From Eucalyptus grandis (lineage: Eukaryota; Streptophyta; Magnoliopsida; Myrtales; Myrtaceae): a stretch of DNA of 64,000 nucleotides. A program made the translations under genes and the position numbers. Of this stretch, positions 50,641 to 61,410 are shown in pieces. The notes below the pieces were generated by a model. The model saw nothing but the letters and a program-made list of their open reading frames with translations, was not told the DNA's origin and did no database searches. The stretch is taken from NCBI RefSeq assembly GCF_016545825.1, contig NC_052619.1:53246933-53310932 (forward strand). The letters run 5' to 3'. The stretch's first letter is position 1. Each line of letters starts with the position of its first letter.

Positions 50641-51323
50641 CATGCACGATCCCATTTCCATAATCTGCGGACAAGCGTGCAGTCATTTATCAAGACACGT
50701 GTTGTCAAAAACTTCAATAAAAAATATATTTATAATCTATCATCTATTAAGTGTGAATTAATTCACAGACATAGCATAAATTAAAATTTAACAATGCCAA
50801 AAGAAGGAGAAGAGTTTCTTTTAATATCTTTTTTAGTCACGGAAAGTGACTCAATTGCTCCCCATCCCTTTAGAATTTTACTAATTTTTTTCTCATTTTT
50901 CAGAAATCGAATTCCACTAATTTTATTCATCCCACAATTACACTGTTCTTTCGTCAATTGCGTTGTGTCGGTGACTCGGTGGTGGGATAAGAGAAGGATT
51001 TGGTTTTCTTTCTTTTCAGAAAAAAGAGTCCTCCTCATTTACTCGGGTAAAGAGTCTTTCTGCCGGGGCTTTCGCTTACGCCGGAGCTGCTGCTGAAGTT
51101 GCGTGCGTGGACATCCCAAACCCGTCCACCGAAACACCACCGCAGTCTCGGCACGCGCGGCGAATCGCTCCCTCCGTCGAGCCCCTGGCGAAGGACCCGT
51201 CGATATTTCACCTCGATAGCTCCTTGCCGCGATCGGAGCCAGATCTGAGGTGAGTCTCCAAGGGCCCCACTTTTTGGTGTTTAGAAAGAAACCCTGGCAT
51301 TTTGTCAGCTTTGACAGGCTGCA
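50641..51323 (+). promoter_or_regulatory. 5' flank and leader of TNL2
   Basis: It aligns to 1-844 of TNL1 apart from the SINE-like insertion. It contains the same GC-rich leader (about 51060-51240), the same GAG|GTGAGT donor-like site (about 51246-51254) and CAG acceptor-like sites at about 51307-51318. A 5'UTR intron is therefore plausible in both genes. Conservation between the paralogs suggests that promoter function is not obviously lost. Confidence 0.55.
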
Positions 51324-51338
51324 ATGAATCGTTCTTAG
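51324..51338 (+). other. Former TNL2 start codon, now a four-codon upstream ORF
   Basis: The ATG at 51324 is the equivalent of the TNL1 start (845). In TNL1 it reads MNRSWY; in TNL2 the fifth codon is TAG (51336-51338), giving MNRS and a stop. Further on, TNL2 has one extra base near 51435-51440 (TTTTTTCGTCGAAG against TTTTTTCTCGAAG), which puts the hydrophobic anchor out of frame with the TIR domain. The anchor is therefore disabled twice. Confidence 0.9.
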
Positions 51339-51443
51339 CACAGAGATCTCTCCATTTTGCTAGTTTTTTGGCTTCCGAATTTTTCCAATCTCTGGCAGCC
51401 ACGGCTTTTGCTGCTGTCCTGTTTCGACTTTTTTCGTCGAAGA

Positions 51444-51533
51444 GGAGATCAAGCGAGATCGATGGAGAGGAGTGCAAAGAGACCGCAAGGAGATCAAGCG
51501 AGATCAGTGGAGTGGGATGCAAAGAGACGGCAC
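51444..51533 (+). repeat. 45-base tandem duplication in TNL2 linker
   Basis: Two units, starting at 51444 (GGAGATCAAGCGAGATC) and 51489, with a few substitutions. They encode the polar linker before the TIR domain. TNL1 has one copy. The first unit contains the ATG at 51462, the first in-frame methionine now available to TNL2. Confidence 0.85.
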
Positions 51534-54500
51534 ACGGGTGGAAATGATGGAACAGCAGGAGGTGCTTCTTCTACTCACACGTCAACAGAAGGTCAAGAAG
51601 TGGTTACTTCATCGGGATATGACTATGAAGTATTCTTGAGCTTCAGAGGACCAGATACTCGAGCTGATTTTACCGACTTTCTTTACACTAGTCTTAATGA
51701 TGCGGGTATCCGCACATTTAAGGACGATGAAGAGCTCCGCATTGGGGAAGAGTTTGCCCCAGAACTTCTCCGAGCAATTAAGCAGTCGAAAATCTCAGTA
51801 CCTATATTTTCGAAAGGTTATGCCTCCAGCGTATGGTGTCTCAAGGAGCTGGTCCAAATGGTCGAGTGCAAGAAAACCCAAAGACAAAAGATCATGCCCA
51901 TTTTTTATGACGTGGCACCTTCAGAGGTTCGATACCAAACTGGGGGTTATAAAGAGGCCTTTCGTTTACATGAAGAGAAGCAGCGATATAGCAAAGATAC
52001 TATCTGTGAGTGGAAGACTGCTCTCAGTGCAGTTGGGGCGATAAACGGATGGGACCTACATAGCAAGACCGATAGGTGACTTCTCTTAGCATGCCATTTC
52101 AAGTGCCTTGAATCATTAAAACCCGTTGCATTGCATATGATTTTTTTTTTCTAGATTTGTGTTAGCCTTGTTGAAATTGAATTCCATGTTTTTGAAGTTA
52201 TACCGCAGAAATTATTCCAAGCAACATTTTTTTGCAGTTCACTTCATTTAAGTACCAACGCTAATTCATCTACAATGGAATAAATCCTTAAAGTAACACA
52301 TTTCGAATTCAATCTGGTCTTCTCAGAATTAGTTTAATGTTTACACAATTTTCTCACTCATTGTCTTTTGTCTCCATCTAACTCTAGGCGAGAAGGTGAG
52401 TTCGCAAGAGAAGTTACCCATAAGGTTTTCACTGAGTTGAAAAAGGCTTATCTGGCGGTATCAGAGTGCTTGGTCAGTGTCGACAACCACGTGGATGCAA
52501 TCATGGAAATGATAGGTGCTGGGACAAGTGAAACACGAATTGTAGGAATCCACGGGATGGGTGGCATTGGAAAGACAACTACTGCCAAAATGATCTACAA
52601 TAAGCTTTCAGACGACTTTGACAAGTGTTGCTTTCTTCAAGATATTCGAGAAACATCAAAAGGTAATGGCATTCAATACTTACAGGCTCAGCTCATCTCT
52701 GACATCCTCAAAATGAAACGCGTGGATATAAAAGACATTCATGAAGGAACTCGGATGATTAAAGACAGGTTGTCTAATAAAAGAGTCCTCCTCCTTCTTG
52801 ATGATGTGGAAGAAGCGAATCATATTAATGCACTTGTAGGTAAACGTGATTGGTTAGGCAAAGGGAGCAAAATTATTATCACTACAAGAAAAAAAGATAT
52901 TCTTGAGGTTCCTGAAGTGGACTGCAGTTATGAGCTTAGCGCCATGGATGTTGATCAATCTCTTCAACTATTTAGCAAACATGCCTTCAGAAAAGATTAT
53001 CCTTTGGATAAGTATATTGGCCAATCCAAGAGGGTAATAGGCATTGCTGGAGGTCTTCCACTAGCTCTTGAGATCATAGGCTCACTTTTATGTCACACTA
53101 AAAGGGAAATGTGGGATCTCACATTGAAGAAGTTGGAAAATGTTCCTCATGCAGCAGTTCAGAGTAAGTTGAAAATAAGCTATGATGCATTAGAAGTTCG
53201 ACAACAAGATATATTCCTCGATATAGCTTGTCTTTTCATTGGATATAACAAAGATATTCTGGTTCATTTCTGGGATGAAAATAAATTTCCGGAAGAAGCC
53301 ATGGAAGTTCTACAGAACATGTCTTTGATAAAGATTGAAGAGAATAATAGAGTATCGATGGAATCCTTTCCTTTTTTCAAAGATAAAAATAGAGTGTGGA
53401 TGCATGACCAACTCAGAGACCTTGGAAGAGAAATAGTTCGTCAAGAAAGTAAACTGAAAATAGAGAAGCAAAGTAGGGTGTGGGATCCGAAGGAAGCATG
53501 TGATCTGTTGAGGAGACCTGAGGTAAAATTCCCTTGCAACAAATCTCCAAATTACTTATGGAGATTTTCTTTTAAAAAAATGCAGTTACTTTTAGTGCTC
53601 TCTAGCACCATTGTGACCCACTCAGTTAATATTTTTTTTCTCTTTTAATATTAGATGGAGGGTAATACCAAACTCAAACCTCTTAAATTTTGTGACCCAC
53701 TCAGCTTTTTTATTCTTAAATTTTTCCTTTGGGCAGGTAAAAAAAAAAGTTGAAGCTCTTTATCTCCAGTTTGACCACGGGAGGCACCATTTTACCTATG
53801 AGAGCTTTAAGAGCCTATCAAATCTAAAATTTCTTGCAATTGATGATTGGATGGAATTTTTTAGTGCAGAAGAGAGACTTCTTTGGCATGAATCATCATC
53901 AAATGTTCTTCCAATTGATGTTTTCCAGGAGAACTCAGATCTCCTTCCACAATTACGATGGCTTTCTTGGCCTATAATTCCCCTAACATTTAAGATTACA
54001 AAATTCTCCATGGAGCATGTGGTTATTCTTGATCTATCACATAGTAAAATTACGCATGATTGGAAGGGGTGGAGCCACATGAAGGTATATTATATGCTAG
54101 ACAACACTTATTATTTTGTCTTATTAGATTCTAAGTAATCTTTGCATGAATTTTCTTTTCACAGGTGATGAAAAATTTGAAGGTTATGGATTTGACCCTT
54201 TGCCGTTGCTTGGAGAGAAGCCCCGACTTCTCTGCTCATTCAAAATTAGAATATTTGATCCTACGACAGTGTCACAAATTAGTTGAAATTGACATGTCGA
54301 TTTGTCAATTGAAAAGCTTAGTTTTCTTAGATGCAATATGTTGTGAGAATCTTCGGAGGTTGCCGGACGAGATGGGTAGAGATCTTGCAAGTCTCAAATA
54401 CCTATATTTGTTTGGATGCCGTCAGTTGGAGAGGCTTCCGAATACAATTGGAAATTTGAAATCGTTGATTGAGTTGGATATAAAATGTTCGGGGATCAAA

Positions 54501-55718
54501 GAACTCCCTGATGCACTCTGGACAATTGAGAAGCTTGAAGTAATAAAAGCCACAAATTTATTCGATTGTGAAATTTGCAATTGCATCTCTAAAAATCGAT
54601 CCCTGAGGATTTTGAGATTGTCTGGTGTTAGACTATACGTAGTACCGAGGCTTCCTGAAAGCCTTAACATTTTAGAATTAAAAGTATTGTATATGGATAC
54701 GTTTCCGGATCTCTCAAACTTGACTAATTTAGAAAAATTAATGCTGTCATTTAGTCGACGTGATTGTGATGGGGAATCTGATGGGCCTGTGGAAGAAAAT
54801 CCGATGCCACTGTGGATTGGGAATTTAAGCAAGCTGGAGTATCTATCCCTGACATGTCCGTTCGTGACCACCGTACCAATAGATATGAGAAGTCTCCTTC
54901 CCCAGCTCAAGACACTTGAACTCTGGTGCCCTAAGTTGCGTTGCCTCTCGAGCCTTCCCTCCTGTTTATCATCCTTGTGGTTAGGATCCGCCGTGACCTC
55001 CTTACCCACGGATATGAGTAGTCTCCTTCCTCGACTCGGCTTCCTTCTTCTCGAGTGCCCTAATCTGCGTTGCCTCCCGAGCCTTCCCTCCAGTTTATCA
55101 GAATTTAGGCTGTGGGGTTTCGAGTCGGGTTGTTCCATGGAGTTTCCATCGAGTATAAAGACACTACCAGTACTTTACATCCGTGGCTGTGCAATCTCAG
55201 AGTTTCGAGGCTTTGATCGTTTGGAGAACCTAAAAGATTTGCTGCTTTGGGAACTTCAACAGGTGGAGATATTACCTGATTTAAGTAATCTCAACAAACT
55301 AGAAAGTGTTGACATACGTAGTTGTTATAATCTGGTCGAGATTCAAGGTGAACTCCCACCATTATTGGGATCATTGACACTTCAGTTTTGTGGATCTTTA
55401 CAAAAGTTGCCTGATCTGTCAAGCTTGAAGAAAGGTGGGCATATTACAGTAAGGCGTTGTGGGAAATTAAATGTGGAGGCAATTTCTTTGCTTTGCTTGG
55501 AGAAGGGGGTCAGATTTGAGGTAGATTTCTCGGAGAAGGGGGTCAGACTTGAGGGAGAAGATGACGAATCAGAGGGTGAAGATGACGAATCAGAGGGAGA
55601 AGATGACGAATCAGAGGGAGAAGATGACGAATCAGAGGGTGAAGATGACGAATCAGAGGGAGAAGATGACGAATCTGGATTTGAATTTGAAATTGTGAGG
55701 GAGAAGACTGACGGATAA
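51462..55718 (+). CDS. TNL2: TIR-NBS-LRR immune receptor, open but without N-terminal anchor
   Basis: Predicted intracellular receptor for pathogen effectors; on activation such proteins oligomerise and their TIR domains act as NADases. Exons 51462-52075, 52388-53522, 53737-54084 and 54165-55718 join without a stop into 1216 residues; all introns are GT-AG. TIR about 53-205 (YEVFLSFRGPDTR, SSVWCLKEL with catalytic-type E129). NB-ARC about 206-583: P-loop GMGGIGKTT (261-269), kinase-2 LLLLDDV (339-345), IIITTR, GGLPLAL (426-432), MHD (543-545). LRRs about 600-1130. The acidic tail has six EGEDDES heptads (1162-1203). Start: the ancestral ATG at 51324 is followed by a stop, so the ATG at 51462 is the first in-frame choice. 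A 14-residue insertion precedes MHD. Intron 1 retention would end the frame at AGG TGA, giving a 205-residue TIR-only form. Confidence 0.9.
53346..53387 (+). repeat. 42-base in-frame insertion just before MHD in TNL2
   Basis: Relative to TNL1 (near 2815) TNL2 has 42 extra bases bounded by the 8-base direct repeat AATAGAGT (53346-53353 and 53388-53395). They add 14 residues between the SLIKIEE strand and NRVWMHD, inside the winged-helix (ARC2) region that positions the MHD motif over the nucleotide. The frame is kept. The inserted bases do not resemble the neighbouring coding sequence. Confidence 0.9.
54861..55118 (+). repeat. Two tandem LRR units in TNL2
   Basis: Units start at 54861 and 54990 (129-base spacing, 43 residues). 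Each has the VTT(V/L)P or VTSLP start, the SLLPQL or SLLPRL core and the CLSSLPS or CLPSLPS end. They are the counterparts of the three 132-base units in TNL1 (4337-4732). Confidence 0.85.
55551..55676 (+). repeat. Six 21-base units encoding the acidic tail of TNL2
   Basis: Six near-identical units of GAGGG(A/T)GAAGATGACGAATC(A/T) encode EGEDDES six times. Just upstream, a 33-base duplication (about 55500-55565) encodes EKGVRFEVDFS and then EKGVRLEG. TNL1 also ends in an acidic tail, but with a different internal pattern (EESD, EDDE and ESESD type words), so acidity is conserved while the repeat is not. Confidence 0.95.
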
Positions 55719-58109
55719 GTGGCCGTCGCTCTTGAAACCTTCTTGATCCCCGCCCGCAGATCGTTCTCTTGTGTGCAAACTTCAAACGGATTGAGGTAAG
55801 TCCTTTTATCTGACGACCGATGTTTTCCCTTTTCTACGATCGATCTCCTTCACGGATAAGAAAAGAGAAGCCTGACATGCACTTTTTAATTACCTTTTCG
55901 CGAGTTGATGTATGATAATCTGATGAAGGCGTTGAAATTATGGTACCTCCATTTTGGTCTGGTTTCTCCTTGGTTTTATGTTTCCTAGCTGGAGTTATGC
56001 ATCTCGTTTGAATCGTTTTTATTTGATATGTAACAAATTATTAGAGATCCTTGTGGATTTGCTGTTTCACATATATCGCAGTTGATAACCTGGCTTCTCA
56101 TTTGAGATGACTTCGTTATGCTGTAAACAATTAGATGGAATGTGTGCTGGAAGGTCATATAAGTACGATTCTCATCCTGCAAATTTATAGGATAACCAAT
56201 TCATTGTTGCAACTGTGAACTAGACAGACCCCCTGTGCTGATATGCTTATGTTCAGTTTATTTTCCTGGAAAGGTATGCTTCTTACTCGGATTTACAAAT
56301 GCTAGAGAAGTTATGAAATGAAGAAGGACGAATTTCACTGTCAATAGAACTAATTAGCTTGTCCAAGGTATCATAGATCATCTTGTCGTTAAGGCTAAAT
56401 TTCAGCAATATCAATGCCTACTGCCTAAGACATATGCTAAGTCTCACTGGGGTCAGAAATCATGTAAATGGACTTTTGTGCGATCTCTGTTATTGCCTAT
56501 ATTTTCTAGAAATGGTTATGCTTAGCTGATTATCTATAATAGAAGCCCCTCCATTCACCCCAAGTTATACTAGATGATTTTTTTCAGGTTTTAAGATTGA
56601 CAAGAAGTGCTAGGGGAGACATCTCAAAAGAATGCCTTTCTGCTGGTTTCTAATGTTGAGAAGAGGAATTAAAGTTTGAAAAACTTACAGAAATTTTTTT
56701 GTGCAAGGAGCTGTGGCTAATTGGGTAGTTGTACAAATGAAGAACAAATAAAGGAAATGAAGATGACATTCAAAGTGAAGTTATTAATTACTTATTAATT
56801 ACTTTTTTTGTGAGTTGATGCCTGGAAATCTGAAGAAGTTATCGAAATTATGGTACCTCCATACAACTAGAGGGTTCTTAATTATGTACAAATGTATGTT
56901 TTCTTTTCCTAGTTTGGTTTGGCTTTTTTAGCTAAATTCTCTTTGGATGGTTTCTCCTTACTTTTATGTTTCCCAGCTGGAGGTATGCATGTCAATTGCA
57001 TCTTATTATTTGATTTATGACTTAGAGATCCTCATCGATTTGCTGCTTCACATATTTCGAAGTTGATACCCTCTGTTTCGCTTTGGAGATAACTTAGCTA
57101 TACTGTAAACAATTAGATGGAATGTTTGTTGGAAGGTCATAGCACTATGGTTCTCATCCTATAATTTTAGAGCATAGTCAACTCATTGTTGCAATTGTGT
57201 AGACGACAGACTCTGTATTGATATGCTTATATTCAGTTTATTTTCCAGGAAAGTGTGTGGTTCTTAGTGGGATTTGCAAATGTTATGGAGAACTTATAAA
57301 ATGAAGAAAGAGGAATTTCACTTGGGTATCGGCATCAATAATTGGTGCAGCAGAGCTTCCATCTGTGACAGGAGAGAACTATTTAGCTTCTCCAAGGTAT
57401 TATAAATCATCTTATAGTTAAGGCTAAATTTCAGTACCATCGGTTCTTAGGACATGTGATAAGTCTCACTTGGGGTCTGAAATCATGTAAATCGACCCTT
57501 GTCTGATCTCCATAATTGCCTCCATTTTCTTGAAATGGTTATGCCTAGGTGGTTATCTATAATAGAAGCCCTTCCATTTACCTCAAGTTATAATAGGTGA
57601 CTTCTTTAGGTTTAAAGATTGACAAGAAGTACTAAGGGAGACATCTCAAACAACCAGCCTTTTGCTGGTTTCTAATGTTGCTGAGGGACTTAAAAGTTGA
57701 AGAAACTTACAAAAATCTTTCTGTGCAGGGACCTGTGGTTAATTGGGCGGCTGTATAGATGGAGATCGAAGAAGGGCAGATGATGGATGAAATTTGATGT
57801 TGACCGTGTTCCCTCTCTCAATCTTGGGGTGGTAAACACTGCATTCATTTGTTTTGGGGGGTAAAAGGGCTATTTAGGCAAACCTGATTGTGTTTTTTTT
57901 TTCCTTTCCTTTATGGTGGGCCCACAAAATGCTTATTACATTTTATCTGAATGTGTGTTCTCTTCATTGTCATGCAATAGAACTTGCTTATTAGTACCCA
58001 AATCTTCTTTTACAAGGAAACACTTGAAGGACTTGTCTGGACTGGGAGAAACATTGTGTGTGCTTAGAGTGGTGATTGAGGTAGTCTTAATTGCTCTTGC
58101 CAAAACCAG
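55719..58109 (+). repeat. TNL2 3' flank with a tandem duplication of about 1 kb
   Basis: A unit containing TTTTAATTACCTTTTCGCGA, AAATTATGGTACCTCCAT, GGATGGTTTCTCCTT and a TTGACAAGAAG segment occurs at about 55880-56770 and again at about 56780-57770. TNL1 has it once (about 5430-6420). The second unit is closer to TNL1 in having the CAAAGGGTT-like and AATTATGTACAAATAT-like words, which are lost from the first. No coding sequence is apparent. Confidence 0.75.
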
Positions 58110-58860
58110 TACATGGACCTTTTGATGTGAAAATGGTGTTCAAAGTAGTCCTAGTCATGAGTATGATAGGCACTCACAACACAAGAAACATGAATTGCTA
58201 GTATTCATGGAATAGACTGTTTTGAAGAGATGACTCTCGTTGAACTTATTTACAATTAGCTTTCACATGGTCTTGAGCACCGTGGCATTTTTTCTAACAT
58301 TCGTGAGACTTCAGAGCTAAAGGGTATTCGATTCTTGCAAAATAACTCATGTCCAATGTCCTCAAAAGGAAATTGACAGGAACAAGTAATGTTGATGAAG
58401 GTATCAAGACAATTAAAGATAGGCTTTGTAGTAAAGGAGTTCTCACCCTTTTTGATGATGTTGACCAGAAGAATTAATTGAATGCACTCATGGGTAATAT
58501 CAGTGATAGTCAGGCATTACTAAATTCTTCAATGCTGATTATCAAGCAGTGAAGGATCTCAAAATTCTTAGTGCTTTTTGTTTGTCATTGAATAATCAGT
58601 GCTTTTTGTTGATCGAAGGCACTGCCATCCTTAATGGGAGTTGACTGGGTTGAAATACTTCGCAGAAAGGGACAACATGTGGGAGCCCTTTTATCAGGTT
58701 CAAATGATGCAATATCTGGCATTGCTTAGAAGATTCAGCCATTTCTTGAAAAATTTAGAAGACATGCTCAGCAGAGGAGTTCATTTTCCAATAAGAAGTG
58801 CATCCACAGATATTGAAAGGTATCCACAACCAAGTCTGTTATCAAGGAAGATTTGAAACT
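58110..58860 (+). pseudogene. Decayed NBS remnant downstream of TNL2
   Basis: It is the counterpart of 6905-8650. Recognisable are an MVFKVVLVMSMIGTH-like lead-in, LLTFNLFTISFHMVLS-type scrambled residues after the P-loop position, a SELKGIRFL-like strand (about 58310-58340) and DRLCSKGVLTLFDDVDQKN (about 58415-58475), which keeps the kinase-2 DDVD. The LRR portion present in the first cassette (about 7310-8420) is missing; the last part (58640-58860) matches 8420-8640 directly. Confidence 0.8.
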
Positions 58861-60318
58861 TAAACAAATTTCTTATTGCCCTATGTCATCTCAGCAGATA
58901 TTGATTGTTGTCTTTCCTGGGATCGTTATCTGTTATACATAAATTACAATCACACTTTGGCAAGTTGACTTGAAGTCTATTGTTCTTGTACGTATAGTTA
59001 TTAGTGGCTGTTTTTGCAACCATTTCCTACCTGCAAGATGGATCACTGGAAACTACTCATGAAATGAGACCATGGTTTCTTCTGATCTATTTCATGAGTT
59101 TGATTTGGTTTAGATATATTACTTTTTGACGTTTTTGGTTGGCTAATTGAGTTATCAATAAAAGAGAAGTCAAATTGATGCTGGTGTTACCACATTCAAG
59201 TGCATTATAGTGTTACTATATTCAAGTGCATTACTTTTGTCAATTTACGCGTTTGTCTTTTATTGGAGATCCTTGAGCTTGCTGGTTTGTACTTTAAATT
59301 TGAACGTCATAACCCCGCCTTGTAAAACTCAACTTTGTTATTCCTTAAACAATGAAGGATACAGTACCCCGCCTTGTAAAACTCAACTTTGTTATTCCTT
59401 AAACAATGAAGGATACAGTACCCCGCCTTGTAAAACTCAACTTTGTTATTCCTTAAACAATGAAGGATATAGTCAAACGTGTAGGTTTTAAAAGAGAAGA
59501 AAGCTATTTCATTAATAAGCAAGAAAAACTTACGACAAAAGAGTCCCATATGAATGTCTGAGCTCTTCCTCTCAGTAATAAGCAAGAAAAACTTACGGGT
59601 TCTTTCTGTATAGGTAAGCTACCACTAGCACAGTAACTATTAGATTGGATGACCGTACATCTTTCCTAACGTTTTGGTGCTGTACTTCGGCTTTTACTGT
59701 GATGTACAAACTCCAGCTTATCATACAGTGTCGAGGAATTGATTGGGCTCTTGCACAATGTGCTTTGAATGATCACAATTGCCAATTTATGCTTTGAGAA
59801 GTAGAAGGTAAGGTCACTGATTGAAAAGTGTTATCCCTAGACAATCTTTGTTTCAACTTATAAAACCAGTCAATCGCCAAACCGTGCAAGTCTTACAGTT
59901 CCAGAAGTCACACATCTGACTATTTTGTGAAGTTCAACACGAGTTCAACCACCCCCCAAAAAAAAAAAAAAAAAGACACCAAATAAGGATGGAAGAAGCA
60001 GGGTGATTCAGCGATGTATAGCTCAGCTCAGCATCCACACATCGTCATTAGGTTTTATCAAATCTGGTATATTAGATTAGATTAATAGGTAAATTTGCGA
60101 GCGCATTGATTCAATAGGTATCACATAGTTGTATTGGATGATACCTTCAGCTATATGCTATTTACATTTCAAATGAATTTCGGTAGAGAGATCCTGTGCA
60201 TCTTGTGATGCACATGGAGACAGATTGATAGAATGCATTACGTGAACAAACTTCATCTAGAGCTACCCAATGATCTTCAAGAAATTAGGTGCTGACTTAG
60301 GAGCATTTTACTTTTAAG
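58861..60318. repeat. Cassette spacer downstream of TNL2
   Basis: It matches 8651-10210 and 23500-24880. It includes the 54-base tandem repeat described separately and an A-rich run near 59957-59973. No gene is visible. Confidence 0.6.
59313..59474. repeat. Three perfect-looking 54-base tandem units
   Basis: Units start at 59313, 59367 and 59421, each beginning CCCCGCCTTGTAAAACTC and differing only at the last bases. The homologous spacers near 23676 and 9087 carry a single diverged unit. Because 54 is a multiple of three, open frames on both strands appear across it (18-residue repeats), but these are by-products. Confidence 0.95.
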
Positions 60319-61410
60319 TTACTCTTGGCATCGGAGTCTTAACATAGCCTCAATGCGGAAGCAGAAGGAGTCCTGGAAAGCATATTGGTTTCGTTTGTCT
60401 TCGCTTCCATATTCCTTCAATCGTGGGTCCATGACGATTTTGCACGATCCCCAAGTCTTCGCTATTAACACACCATCGTAGACTAAATGGTCCGCAAGGC
60501 TATTACCAGTTACCAATATGTAGAAACACATTTTGATAAGTCGTCCGTAAATATTTCTAGTAATAAAGGACTCGCATTCTTTGGAACAAGCTGGTCTGTC
60601 AAATGACTTATTGCACCTAGCATGATAAATCCACAAAATAATTGCTTGTAACAGGTAGCTACGACTGAGACCACCTCCTTACCTGCTGCACATTGGATCT
60701 TCTCCAGAGCCATCACAAACTTTCTCGACCTGATAAACTAGACTACCAAAAATAATATCATACAGCCATACCTACAAAAGAAGAAGGATTCCAATTACAC
60801 GTGAACACTGACATAGAAAAGAGTAAGATTATCTCACATCACAATGTTTATCTGTGGCTGTCATTGAGCTAGTTGCCACTAATATAGGCATTGGTAGACA
60901 GACATAATTTAAATGAGTAATACCTTATAATTGCACAGACCTTAAGACTAGGTCATCGGCCATCATAGAGAGAGACACACACACACACACACATATTATT
61001 ACGCGTCTTAAAATTTGTAATTGGTACGGGAAACTCATGATAGCTTTATAGGAATGAGAAGGGTTCCTTATATATTGTCAAAAAGGTCATGAATACTACG
61101 AACTGCCCTGCTTTGTTAAGAAGATAAAACAGACAAAACTATTAAAATTTATACGCTGAATAAAGTGAGTAAGTGAGTACAAACATTGTTGGAAAAAATA
61201 AGACTTCTCCATTTAGATAGGTTAAAACATCAAAGGCAGTCAGCAACAATTCCCCAAAATTTATCTGACATTCTTTGGGAACTGAGAATAGTACCGAGGC
61301 AAATGCGGCACAATATCATGTCCATTAATTATATATTATTGAATTTGGCATGCTGTAGTAAGACACAAACATTGCATTGCCAATACAAGGTCGTCCAAAT
61401 GTCAAGTAAA
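60319..61410 (-). pseudogene. Lipase C: 3' end of a class 3 lipase pseudogene
   Basis: The 47-base exon at 60683-60729 reads EKVCDGSGEDPMCS and has an intact GTAAGG donor and CAG acceptor, better preserved than in A or B. The last exon (about 60319-60516) reads VTGNSLADHLVYDG, KTWGSCKIVMDPRLKEYG. Its acceptor has changed from AG to AT, and the C-terminus is frameshifted. The exon corresponding to 11201-11434 survives only as a damaged piece (about 61270-61410), cut short in mid-exon at 61405-61410. The 5' exons, including the GHSMGG exon, are absent. Confidence 0.85.
60967..60992. repeat. GA/CA microsatellite
   Basis: A short (GA)n run passes directly into (CA)n. Copies A (about 10878) and B (about 25503) of the same spot hold only a short (GA)n, so the CA expansion is private to this copy. 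Confidence 0.8.

Noticed and set aside
59307..59480. CRISPR-like array
   Set aside because: The units are directly adjacent with no unique spacers, and the genome is a plant nucleus.
59210..59585. Frames with 18-residue repeats on both strands
   Set aside because: Produced by the 54-base tandem repeat; absent from the homologous spacers.
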